From Musa acuminata AAA Group (taxonomy: Eukaryota > Streptophyta > Magnoliopsida > Zingiberales > Musaceae), in the NCBI RefSeq assembly GCF_036884655.1, contig NC_088342.1, positions 9,605,501 through 9,669,500 of the forward strand: 64,000 bases of DNA. The letters are read 5' to 3'. A program made the position numbers and the translations under genes. Below are positions 32,808 to 44,126 of the stretch, piece by piece. The notes under the pieces were generated by a model. That model had not been told where the DNA came from. It searched no databases and saw only the letters and a list, made by a program, of their open reading frames with translations. How positions within the stretch are numbered: the first letter of the stretch is position 1; the number at the start of each line of letters is the position of its first letter.

Positions 32808-35800
32808 ATGGCGTTCCCTTACCTGGAAGCCGTGTTGGGTGAGTCCTACTGGTTCCGCGAGGGGTTTCGGGTTGGTCATTCGGGTTTTTCGTGATTTGTG
32901 TTTCTCCCCGATCTTGTACTTGCTGCTTTTGCACTAGTTTCCTTGGGTTTTGGTTTTCTGGGTTTCGCTTCGATTTTTTTTTCTTTTATTGTAATTATTT
33001 GTTCTTTTGTTGGTGACTCCGTTTGGTTTGTTTGGCCGATGTGAGTCTGTTACGGGTTATCCATCATTTCATGGACGGCCTCGCGCCCGTCTGGTTTCTT
33101 TTTCCTCTTGTAGAGACGGTGCTTTTTGACTATCGGCTGCGGTGACAATATTGTCTATTGTGGTATTTATGCCGCTTTGTAAATTTAGGATTGAGTGGAT
33201 GTAAAGGAAGTCATCGCCTTAATGGGCCAGGAAATTAGTCCTGTAATCGTTCTAACTTGTGTTATTAACGCGGTCTCTACGCATCCCCGTAATTAACTGC
33301 TCTAGCATCCCGATCTTTACATCCAATCTTTACATACGAAAGTGAAACATTTAGGTTACCCTAACGATGTCAGTTTTACCAACGAAAAAACAAAGGACAA
33401 AAAGATAATTTTATTGTTCTAGTCGATGGTGGCGGACGGCGGCGTCGCTAGCGTCGGCACCGATGCCGACGCAGTTGCTGAGCGGTCTTTTCACCGCTCT
33501 ACATATGTGTCGGAGCTCCATCGTCGTGGAATTGAAGTTCGTTGCCGAAGCCATCATGGAGATTCATTGCCTGTCGAAGCAGGACATGGAGATGCATGCC
33601 TCCCTTATCGATGCCGACGTTGTGCCCCTTCTTATTGCCCGTCTCCTTAACCACCACTACTCGTCCACTGTCGAGGCCCAAGAGAACGTCGTCGCTGCCC
33701 TCCTCAACCTCGCCATTTTCGCTCGCAAGGCGCTCATGTGCACCCCGGGCATCCTCGCCGCCCTTCGCTTCCTCTCCCTTGTCGTTGCCCAGCACGCCAC
33801 CCCAACCTTTTGCAACCTCCTCTCCATCGAAGCGTATCACTCCATCATCGGGGCAAAGAAGCCCCTCATCATTGCCCTTGTAGACCTCCTCGACGTGTCG
33901 ACTAGGTCCATTAAGGACGCGCTCAAGGTCCTCTTTAGCCTGGCCCTCTACCCGCTCAATCGCATCGCCCTCGTCAAGTTGGGTGTCGTGTCGCCCCTTT
34001 CTGCATTGGTGGTGAAGGACGGGCAGAGGGGGGTTGGTGGAGGATGCGACGACGGTGATTGACCAGGTGGCAGGATGCGACGAGAGCGTGGAGGCATTCC
34101 GGAGGGTGGACGATGTCAGCATCCTGGTGGATCTAGTGGTTGGGGGGAGCAGGAGGGTGAGGGAAAATGCTACGGCTGCATTGCTAAACCGGGTAAAGAG
34201 CGACAGAGATAAGGTGGTGGGGGACGTCAGGGAGGTGGATGGAGCGGAGGCAGTCGTGAGGACTTTGGCCTGCAGTGACAACGGGGTTAGCACGAGGGGG
34301 AAGAGCAAGGCGGAGGCGCTGTTAAGGGTTTTGGAGAGCAGGTGGGGGAGCCAGCTGTAGGGTCTTGATGATTCTGAGACCAGCACCGATGACTCCGTGC
34401 CACAAATGCTGCTCTGTGACGGAGTCGCAAAGCGCTTCGCCGCCGCTCTGCATCCACCACCACCACTGATGTTGTCCGCCACCATTGGAACGTTAAAATT
34501 ATTTTTTTGCCCTTTATTTTTGTTTCTGTTGGTAAAACCGATGACGTTATGGTAAATGGACCTACATGTTTCATTTTCGTAACTGTAGGGATTCCAATAT
34601 AACTTTTTTAAGTGTAGAGATTGAGATGCTAAAAGTAACTAACTACATGAGGTAATTTGTGATTGGCCTTATTATTGCCTATTTCATTATTTAGATTGTT
34701 CGCCTGGGGTTGGTATACAACTAGCATTTCATCTTGAAATGCCTTTATTTTTCTTTTTTTTTTGTCGGTAAAACAAAGGTGAATTCCCAAATTCATTCAT
34801 TACTAGTATACAAAAGGAAAATAAAATCTTTAATAATTGCATGAAATAGTGACATAATAGAGGAAGTGGTCATGGAGTCCATTGACATGATTATCACACA
34901 GCTGTTAAAGAGAAAGTGAAGTGGTCATCTCTAAGATTATGTTTTCTGTGACAGAAAATTAATGATTTGCAAAAGATCCAGGAAGTGCAGATAGGTTCTT
35001 GGGAGGCAAATCAATCTATTATATCTCATGGTTGTTTAAAAATGAAAATTATAAATAAAATATATATAAAAAAACACAAATATAAATAAAATACAAATAG
35101 AGATAATTCTAGATTTTTGTCTGGTCTAGTCAGAAGAATCCTGATTTTGGTCTTGTTTCAGTTTTGACCACAGAAATACTTGACAGTTGGTGTAGGTCAT
35201 TCATTGTTTGAGTTTTTCTTAGATAATTGCAAAATCAGCTCATAAGGATTCAAAAGGCACGCAAAGTTTTACCAATTCTCTTTTTGGTTGTTATTTTGGG
35301 GGATTGATGGTATCACTTATTGCAGGCTTTATGATCTTCATGTACTTCTTCGAGACATACTTGGACATTCGGCAACATGCAGCTCTGAAGTTAACCAACT
35401 TGCCTAAGCCACTCGAAGGAGTAATTAGTCAAGAAAAATTTGAAAGAGCTCGAGCATATAGCATTGATAAAAGGTCCATTTTTCTAAGTTAACTTATTTT
35501 TTTAATAACTTACGGGCATTGTTCACTTTTCATGTATTTCAATATGTGGCATTTTTAATGCACAATTAAATTTATAGCTCAAACTCTTTTATTTTTTAAA
35601 AAAGGTTTTCAGTTATTAGCTAGAACTTCTTGTATCTTGGGATTATATTTTCTCTATCTTCTTGTTTCTTTTAGTGGTTTTCACTTCATCCATGAAGCTG
35701 TCACTATACTGATGGACACTGCAATTCTGTATTTTGGCATATTACCTTGGTTTTGGAAGGTAAAGTAGCAGCCTTGGTTTCTTATATATCTTGTTTGTGT

Positions 35801-38800
35801 CATCTGTGACTCATTTGCATAATCTTTCACTACAGGTATCTGGAAACTTAGTGGCCTACTTGGGCCTAGACGCAGAAAATGAAATAATGCACACACTGTC
35901 ATTTCTGGCGGGTGTTATGATTTGGTCACAGGTATGGTGGAATATTAATTAAAACCGCATTCCAGCCATAATTTCAAGTAGTTATGTGACACTGTTCATG
36001 GGGTTTAACAAACTTGTATGCCAGACATATTGTAGGAACAATTAGCTTGTGTGGGCCATCACCAATGTCATCACAACCTGTGCTGGGATTTACTTTATCA
36101 CCAACTAGGACTAGTGAAAATGTTTGCTGTGTTTAATTTTTAACTCAACTGTCTCCACCTTTGACATGATATTAAACTTACAGCTTCCTGCCTGTTTTCA
36201 TTTACCATTATACTGATACTTGCTGTTTGTAAGAGATAAAATTATGTGCATTTGAATTCACCTTTTATGGGCAAAAAAATGAACTTTGATGTGCTGATCA
36301 TCATGCAGATAACTGACTTGCCATTTTCTCTTTATTCTACATTTGTTATCGAGGCGCGCCATGGATTTAACAAAGTTTGTACACATTCAGTTGCCTCTTT
36401 TTTACATTTGCTGGATGTGTATTGATTTTTTGTCTCCTTTAAAACTTAGATGCTAACATAAATAACTTAGTTTTATTCTTTTTCGTTTTCCACAGCAAAC
36501 AGTATGGCTCTTTTTCAGGGACATGTTTAAGGGAATTTGCCTCTCCATCTTACTTGGCCCCCCAATTGTGGCTGCAATTATTTTCATAGTTCAGGTGGCT
36601 ATGCTACTTGACACTAAATTTCATTTGTTAGTTTCTTCATGCTTGCTTCTATTAGACTGAATTACATTCCTTCCGCATTGCTGCAGAAAGGAGGTCCATA
36701 CCTGGCTATATATCTTTGGGCTTTTATGTTCGCTCTCTCCCTCGTGATGATGACACTTTATCCTATTCTAATAGCTCCTCTGTTCAATAAGTTCACTCCT
36801 GTGAGTATTTTACTGTAAAATCAGCAGCTGTTTGACTATATACTGATTAACTCTTATCTAATTTAATTTGCTAAATCTTATGAAAGGTTTAAAAAGTTAA
36901 AAAATGACCTAACATGATAGTCTGGCTCCACTTGGTGGATGAAAAGGTATATGTGTAGAAAGTTCTTTTTGCCTTTTCATCCACCAATCACAATTGACAT
37001 GTTTGTCATTTCTAGGGCCAGTTCTTGAGTCTTCATAACAAACATACACAGTGGATACATAAGCTGTTTTCTTCCTAGTATCCACATTGGTGTGTTTTTA
37101 ACAATGTGTAAATGTTAATGGATACTATCTGCATTAGTTCACTATAGTATATATTTCATTACTTTGTGCAACAAATCGTGAACAGCTGCCTGATGGAGAG
37201 CTCAGGGAGAAAATAGAGAAGCTTGCAGCCTCACTGAAATTCCCTCTTAAGAAACTCTTTGTAGTTGATGGATCTACAAGGTCAAGCCATAGCAATGTGA
37301 GCAGCTCTTTATTATTTTTGAGAAGTTTGAACCTTTGATGCTCTTTCTATCATGTTCATAGATTAAATTTTATTTCACTACATTACTGAGTGTCAATAGT
37401 GCTGTTTCTGACTTATTACTGCTATAACCGTGATTGCGGATAAAAAAGTTGTGATGATTTAAGTAATCATTACAACCTGAGTTGCTTCTCATCCGGTGTG
37501 TTAGAGTTAAAGCAATAGTTAAAGTTCAACCTATTATAGATCTGTACTACTGTGAAACGAACTTATATTTTGAAACACAGACATCCTGGATTCCCATGTA
37601 TTAGTCCTTAACACGGGAAATTGTATATATTATATGTTCTGTTATCCCTAGCATTGAGCCATATGTTGTTTATGTCTTGCAACAGTAATAGATTAAAGGC
37701 TATCTTGATTATAGTAATGAGCCTTGTATTTGTTTCCACGAAGAAAATTTTTTATGGGAAGTGCTGTGATGCTCTCATGTGCACCAGCCGTACATTGCAA
37801 ATAGTTGGATGTTCCTGTCTGAAAAACACAACTACTAACTTGTACAGTGAGAAAAGCCATATAGAGCTGCCCAGTAATTGTCCTTTTCTAGTGCATCAGC
37901 TCAGTGTATTTGTCCATGCTATGCTTTACTAGAAAGTATTGCTATGTTTTTACTTCAGAAGCAAATCATATAGGAGGAAAGTTGAATAAGTCTGCTCAAG
38001 AGATGTAATTGGTGTCGTCAAGCCTCTGCATAAGATTCTAGCATTATCGGTTTTACTGGCATATGATTGCTAGGTTTCATCCAAGTATGCCTTATATGAA
38101 GATGTAATTTGCTTGATTATATTGCAAAGACCCCAGTCGGTGCCTTTTGCTGCAATAATGTTTAATTCTGTTTCCTTAATATCCATGGTTAAGATGATTT
38201 CATATCGTTGGAAGTAGTTTTGTGTTTGACTTCTCAGCATGCTGTTCAAGCAATCTGATAATTCAATAGATGAACCACCATGAGATGCTGATTTGTTTCC
38301 CATGGTCTGCTTTGTTGGAAAACAACACTTTGCGGGTTCTGGATTTTAGCAAACCTATGTGTAGTGATATTTTTATCTTCTTCTAGTGCTGTAGAAAGAC
38401 TTCGTTTCTGCAGCTGACAATATAACTCCCTTTTAAGGTGGTTGGTTGGCTTATTTCTCCATTAAAGAGGGGGCAGATATGAACATGTCAATTCAGTCAT
38501 TTAGTTAAAGATAATGTACAGACATGATGTATAACTAATAGCAAGAGACCATCACATCATGCAAAAAGAAAGTATCACATGAAATATTGATGTGGAATAC
38601 AGCTTCTACTTGTTATTATTGCTGATGGCACACTAGCAGTGTCTTTTCAACAGTAACTTCTCAACGGTAACTTCTAGGTTTACAGTGCTCTTTGGATGTG
38701 GTGTATTTCATCTTTTAATTTTCTCATTTATTCATGATATCCCTCTCTGTGCTGCACTGCTTTTTTTTAAAACAATTCAAAATGGATAACAGAAACAGAA

Positions 38801-41800
38801 GTGGTTATAGCAACTTTAATTTCATCACTTATTTTTATTTATTGCCACATTCCACGAGTGGTTTTTTAGTGCTACATATTTTGTTTCTCTGTCTCTTACA
38901 TCTCTGTTACTTGTGTATTCTCTGATTTGCATGTTTTTTCTACTCAACAGGCATATATGTATGGATTTTTCAACAACAAACGGATTGTTCTTTATGACAC
39001 TTTGATTCAACAGGTTTGCTTCAAATTGATGCTCCACATTAATATAATTACAAATTTGGTGCAATTTTACTGTTGAAATATCCTTTAGTTGACTAAGAAA
39101 TGAACAAAAGATCATGTACACACAGCTTTTTTTTTTTAAAAAAAGGAGTTTCACAGTTCCCATTGAGTGATGACAAGCTTCCTAATAAAAGATGTTAATG
39201 TAAGCCTACCTCTGTGTGTACAGTGACTTATGCCTCTTTTAGGGCTTCAGTTGTATAGTGACTTGCCTATTTCAGGGCTAAAGCTGTCTACACAAGGTTA
39301 TATGATGTCCTGAGATAAATGAACAGTTTTCCTTTAATATATGCTTCAATTTCTCATTTGACAAGGTAAGCCATTGACAGACTTTGTCTGAATTGCTTAC
39401 TGCAACTGGAAAGTGTTCTCGCCTTTTATGATTTTAGGTCTGGAATACTTTGCTCAGATATCAAGTTACAATCTTATTTAATCTGGGCTTCATTTCATAC
39501 ATCCTACCCATTGTTCACATGGTTTTTTAATTTTATTTGTACTAGCTTTTCCTTGTCAGAATTTATTGTTCAAACTAACCATCACATTGCTACATTATTT
39601 GTCAAAACTCATAAGTGCTTCTCATTGCCTTTCTTGTTACATATAATTGTTGTATTCAAGAAGTTGAAACTTGCTCAAAAATTTGCAACATGTGTTGTCT
39701 TCTGAAGAGGTTGATTTTGAGAAGCTTCTACAGATAACTATTTGTTATTACGGAAAAAAAATCATTGTTTTCTTTTACTGCATGAAGGCTTAAAGGGAGA
39801 CACTTGAGTGTCATGACCTTATTTCAGTATCACTGTTTTGGATGGAAGTATGCCTATCAACCTCTCAGTGCATGCCATGTTGATGGAAAATTGATTTATG
39901 GATGTGGCAATTCATTTTCTGGCCATGTGATTAATAGGAACTACTGTATTTGTAGGCTCTCTTTCCACCTTTCAGAGCATATGCTTTCCCCTAAATTCTC
40001 ATTCAAATCCTGTCCTGTTTTCATGACCCAAGTAATTATCCATAGCTTTAATTGTATGATCTGTGTTCCCTGTTAGTTGGAAACCTTATCTTGTACTTCT
40101 ATTGTGGAATGCTGCATTTAATTTAAGAGTTATTCTCTCTGCTATGAACAAGTGGTATGTTTTCAAAGCTGGCTATCTTGATAAACTTTTTTAACTTGGA
40201 GTTATATATTTCCACATTGTTGAGTCTGAGAATTGAAATACCAAACCATATCATCTCTGGTACAGTGACATATCGTTCCAATTGTTTTGCTTACGTAAAT
40301 GAAAACTGTTACAGTGCACAAATGAGGAGGAGGTAGTTGCAGTTATCGCTCATGAACTTGGACATTGGAAACTCAATCACACTATGTATTCTTTCATTGC
40401 TGTCCAGGTATTCTTTCAGAAATTTTATTCTTTTCATTATTGTTGCCACTTCTTTTTTTTGTGTGGTTGTTTTGGTAGTTTCAGCAGACTACATATCTTG
40501 GCAGTTTTGGTAGTTTCAGTAGCTATGATTTGGGTTCAAGCGAACCTATAAAATCTTTAAAACATTAAAATGTGTCGTCATTTTTTCCCTCTATCTTCAG
40601 CTGGTTTTTAGTTGAAACTATTTATGAATATGAAAGAAATTACATATAATTGCCATGTATGAGTTTTCTCACGATTTCATGGTTTGAAAGATTTTTGAAA
40701 TTTAGGTTCAAGTGAATATGCTTAGGAAAATGAAATGATAGTCAGGAATATTCTTCAAGTGGTCACTTGATGAATGGGTAATACAACCAAGGCTCATTGT
40801 CTAATAGCTTACTTGTTATTGGTTTAAGAGGGTGTCACGGAAGCACCATAAATGTTGTTTCTTTTCATTAATACTTTTGAGATAAGTTAGACTTGCTATA
40901 ATATTGGTAACATGAACATCATGATACTTAGTCTGTTTAGCGAATAAAATACAAAAAAAAAATTGATATTTCCCTGGTGCCTTTTGAGTTTTTTAATGTT
41001 ATTTGTATTTAAGTACAAATTGAAAGGCGGCCTGTATGCAAAATGCATAATTTCTCCGTCGAAGAGACACTAAGCTATAATTCCTTGATCAGCCACATCT
41101 GTTATGTTCCACTTTGGTTGACGTAAGACATGGAATTGAATAAGTTTTCTGATGGTTTTGATTCTTAATATTCTTTATGCCTATTGTTCTGCAAGTTGTT
41201 ATTTTGGATATAAATTCTCTGGCCAGTTAACATATAATCTATTTCCTAAAAATAATTTTAAATTATTCAACACGCTGATATGTTTTTGCATCTCCTTTAA
41301 AGATTTACTCTTGTTTTCTATGCTCTAATTCTCTGTGCTTCTTAGTTCCAAATGATTCTTGAATAACATCTTTCAAAAAACATCATCTAACTTTCTTGCT
41401 TACCAACATTCTTATTCTTGTCTTTTCTTAAAAAAAGTGTTAACTTGTCTTGTAGTGGAAGTTATGGTCAAAACAATATTTAGTCATGAAAATTTTGGGT
41501 TCTTACAGTTGATATATAGATTGTAATAGCCCATATATGTATGATGCTTCCCACAGGAAATTGCAACCACACCATATACATATGGGTAGTTCATATTTAG
41601 AAATCTCACTTTCTTTCTAATTTCAGCTTATATTAAACATTTGATCAGCATTTTCTTTAATACATGTAACTGTTCTACTATCTCTTTGTTTTTTCACTTG
41701 TGGCTCCAAATGCTTTTCTTTTTCTTGGAAGGCTAAAAAAGAACCTACAGAAATTGAGTCACCTTTTCCAGACTAACAGAAAAGCCATATAACTTTCTAA

Positions 41801-43622
41801 GTGTGCTTAGCAGATTCTCACATTTTTGCAATTTGGAGGTTACACACTAGTGAGGAATTCAAAGGATCTCTTTGAAAGTTTCGGCTTTGATACTCAACCT
41901 ATACTTATTGGTCTCATCATATTTCAGGTGCATTTCTTTTGCATTTTTCCTCTTCTGCACTGCTGGAGTATTTTTAAATTGTCTACAGTAGCTTCTTAAT
42001 TTAGTTTACAAGCCAGCTGGAATATTTCTCTTCTTGGTGAATGTTTAATATGACTTTTTGTAGCATTGCATGTTTTTCCCATTTTATTAAAGAGGAACAA
42101 GTCTCATTGATGTACTCAGTCTTACCTTTGAAAGCAAATGGACTTTCTATTACTCAAACCCTGGCACTGTCAGTCAACATAGAGGAGCATAATCAGTTGT
42201 CACAGAAGAAGACATGTAAAAAGAAAGATGTGTTTTATGAACATGGGATTATCAGAGGTTTAAGACAAAAGACCTGAACTGCCATATGTTTTTCTGGTGA
42301 ACTTCCATGATGCAATGTCTTTTGGACCATTTACATTATGGCTTATGTAGATTTCATTCTCATATTAGTTGTTAACAAAGTCAGTTTTGTAGTTCCTTAT
42401 ATAGCTATCTTATCTGTTTTCTCATCACCGTTGAACTATATAGCAAACATCTTTTGATTAATGGCCATGAATATGTATAATTGTGTTGGACTAATTTGTG
42501 AAATTTTGTTACCAGCATACTGTTATACCCCTCCAGCACCTTGTGAACTTTGGTCTAAATCTTGTGAGCCGAACATTTGAATTTCAGGTACTTTGGATTT
42601 GGCTATTTGGCTACTTTTTTTACTTATGTCATGATGTGACCATATACCGATATACTGTAAGCTCTATAATCGACTTATTTTGTAGGCTGATGCATTTGCC
42701 AAGAAACTGGGTTATGCCAAGGCACTTCGTGCGGGCCTCATAAAATTGCAGGTAAGTTGCAGGCACTTTTTTTTCTTTTTCAGTTGCTCTTCATGTTGGT
42801 TAAATTAGAGGAGATTGCTTACCTGATATGTTGCATTCCATTGCTTTGTTAAATTACTTTATCCCCACCACTAGTTTTTATCTGTCCATATATTCAAATA
42901 TTCACAAGAATTGGTGCATTTCAACTTTGGCATTTAAGAGAGTCTCAAGGTTTAATTTAATGTTTTGAACTCACAAGTGAACCTCATGTTGGAAGGAAAA
43001 CAATCAATTTGCAAGTGTTTGTCTCTTTTTTTTTTGGTTTAATTTCTGTCCGGCACGTCATGAGATTTATATGAAGTGCTTCGAAAAGAGAGTCAAAACC
43101 TGTTGCTGCCTTTTTCTGCTGGAGAGCTGAATACGATTTTCTAAGCGAGCACTGAAGTTGAGTTTTTGGTTTAATTTTCCTGGCACGTCATGAGATTTAT
43201 ACAAAACACTCTGAAAAGACCGTCAAACTATAGCATGAATAGGTTGATGAAATTAGTGATTGCATTTGCTTGGGAAAATGTAGATCGAGATCAATGGCTT
43301 GGATCACTGTTTTTAGATCCTTTAAATAGGTGTTACTCTGGTTATAACATATTATTGCTTCTGTTATGACTCATAAATCAGAGTTCAAAGAAAATCCCTG
43401 TAAAATATTGGCATCACAACTACTAGATATTTTTCTGCCATTTTCTTCCATGCTCATGGATATTGTTATGGACATTCAACAGTAGTTGTTTTCTCTTTTC
43501 AGGAGGAGAACCTCTCTGCCATGAACACAGATCCATGGTACTCGGCTTACCACTACTCCCATCCTCCGCTAGTTGAAAGACTCACAGCTATTGAAGAACC
43601 TGACAGTAAGAAAGAGGACTAA
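32808..43622 (+). CDS. STE24: CAAX prenyl protease 1, STE24 type (14 exons)
   Basis: A zinc metalloprotease of the M48A family in the ER membrane. It removes the last three residues of prenylated CAAX proteins. Exons are 32808-32838, 35326-35473, 35675-35759, 35836-35931, 36309-36374, 36496-36594, 36687-36800, 37186-37296, 38951-39013, 40315-40407, 41814-41927, 42516-42587, 42686-42751 and 43503-43622, giving 425 codons plus stop. The Arabidopsis protein has 424. The zinc motif HELGH is at 284-288, and the third ligand is E362 in FEFQADAFA. Several hydrophobic segments (for example [16 protein letters not shown] and [17 protein letters not shown]) fit the multi-pass fold. The C terminus ends in acidic/basic residues, without a clear ER retrieval signal. 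Intron 1 contains a MULE-type element. All motifs are intact, so the gene is probably functional. Confidence 0.96.
33271..34668. mobile_element. Pack-MULE-type element 4 carrying an ARM-repeat gene fragment (STE24 intron 1)
   Basis: The inner TIR regions match elements 1-3. On the left are TAGCATCCCGAT, AAGTGAAACATTTAG and GACAAAAAGATAATTTTA; on the right CGTTAAAATTATTTTTTTGCCC, GGTAAATGGACCTACATGTTTC and GGGATTCCAA. The outermost bases are eroded. Possible target duplications are TTATTAACG (33262-33270) and TTATTATTG (34669-34677), 7 of 9 matching, so boundaries are tentative. The interior is a GC-rich coding-like fragment of an ARM-repeat protein, which makes this a gene-capturing (Pack-MULE) copy. 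No transposase is present. Confidence 0.78.
33463..34360 (+). pseudogene. Captured ARM-repeat (U-box E3-like) gene fragment inside a MULE
   Basis: The frame at 33463-34062 (199 codons) and the frame at 34034-34360 (108 codons) together read as armadillo-type repeats. The first contains [34 protein letters not shown] and [16 protein letters not shown]. The second contains [20 protein letters not shown] and [14 protein letters not shown], and ends [11 protein letters not shown]. This resembles the ARM part of plant PUB proteins. The two parts are joined by a frameshift near 34030, where a G-rich run may have gained a base. No U-box, promoter or intact start is evident. It is a transduplicated fragment, high in GC compared with the surrounding intron. 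Confidence 0.75.
34670..35325. other. Rest of STE24 intron 1
   Basis: AT-rich sequence with a T-run and short ATAAATAAAATA repeats near 35040-35100. It ends in a TTATTGCAG acceptor. No gene seen. Confidence 0.45.
37297..38950. other. STE24 intron 8
   Basis: 1.65-kb AT-rich intron. Open frames at 37621-37932 and elsewhere show no family resemblance. No transposon termini recognised. Confidence 0.45.
39014..40314. other. STE24 intron 9
   Basis: 1.3-kb AT-rich intron without a recognised element. Confidence 0.45.
40408..41813. other. STE24 intron 10
   Basis: 1.4-kb AT-rich intron, nothing recognised. A short GGCAGTTTTGGTAGTTTCAG duplication is visible near 40465-40520. Confidence 0.45.
43020..43220. 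repeat. Imperfect direct repeat in STE24 intron 13
   Basis: A GGTTTAATTT...GGCACGTCATGAGATTTATA block occurs near 43037 and again near 43167, about 127 bp apart. Both copies are followed by a similar GAAAAGASMGTCAAA segment. Confidence 0.7.
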
Positions 43623-44126
43623 CTAACATCACCAACTCTTACCTTCCTCGGCATTAGACTCTTGCCATCATACACAGTGGGACATAGTCATCTCCCCCAG
43701 CAGGTTTTGGTCCAAAACAAGTCTTTATGTTTTATTCTGAGACAGTGCACCATTGAATAGAATTTTGCAGACAAAACTGAGATCTCGAGTGTGCGCGTGG
43801 TATTTATTTGTGTTCTCATTCAGATTTATCTTTTTCTTTATTTTTGTGTTCCCTACTCGATCTCACTCACAGTGTGTGTGTTATATGTAACCCCTACACT
43901 TTAAGTGAAGAAAAGAAAGGGTAAAAGAAAAAAGAAAAAAAATTAAATGAAGATAATATTTTGAGGCCATATTATTATTTGGGGACCGAATTAGCCGCTG
44001 ATATTGCGGGCCCCCCACTCACTCAATGTTTGCGGGCCACTCGTCTTCTCCGAAAGCCACCACACCTGCTTGAAGTTACAATGACGGCTGGTCGACCATC
44101 TTCCCCCTCGCCACCGAGCGCTCAGA
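43623..44126. other. Intergenic: STE24 3' UTR and promoter of DUF2358 gene
   Basis: The first part is a likely 3' UTR. An A-rich stretch at about 43905-43950 is followed by a GC-rich promoter-like segment just before the start at 44127. No gene seen. Confidence 0.5.

Noticed and set aside
33499..34485. 328-codon minus-strand frame opposite the ARM-repeat fragment
   Set aside because: Antisense shadow of a GC-rich coding fragment; the plus strand has the recognisable ARM repeats.
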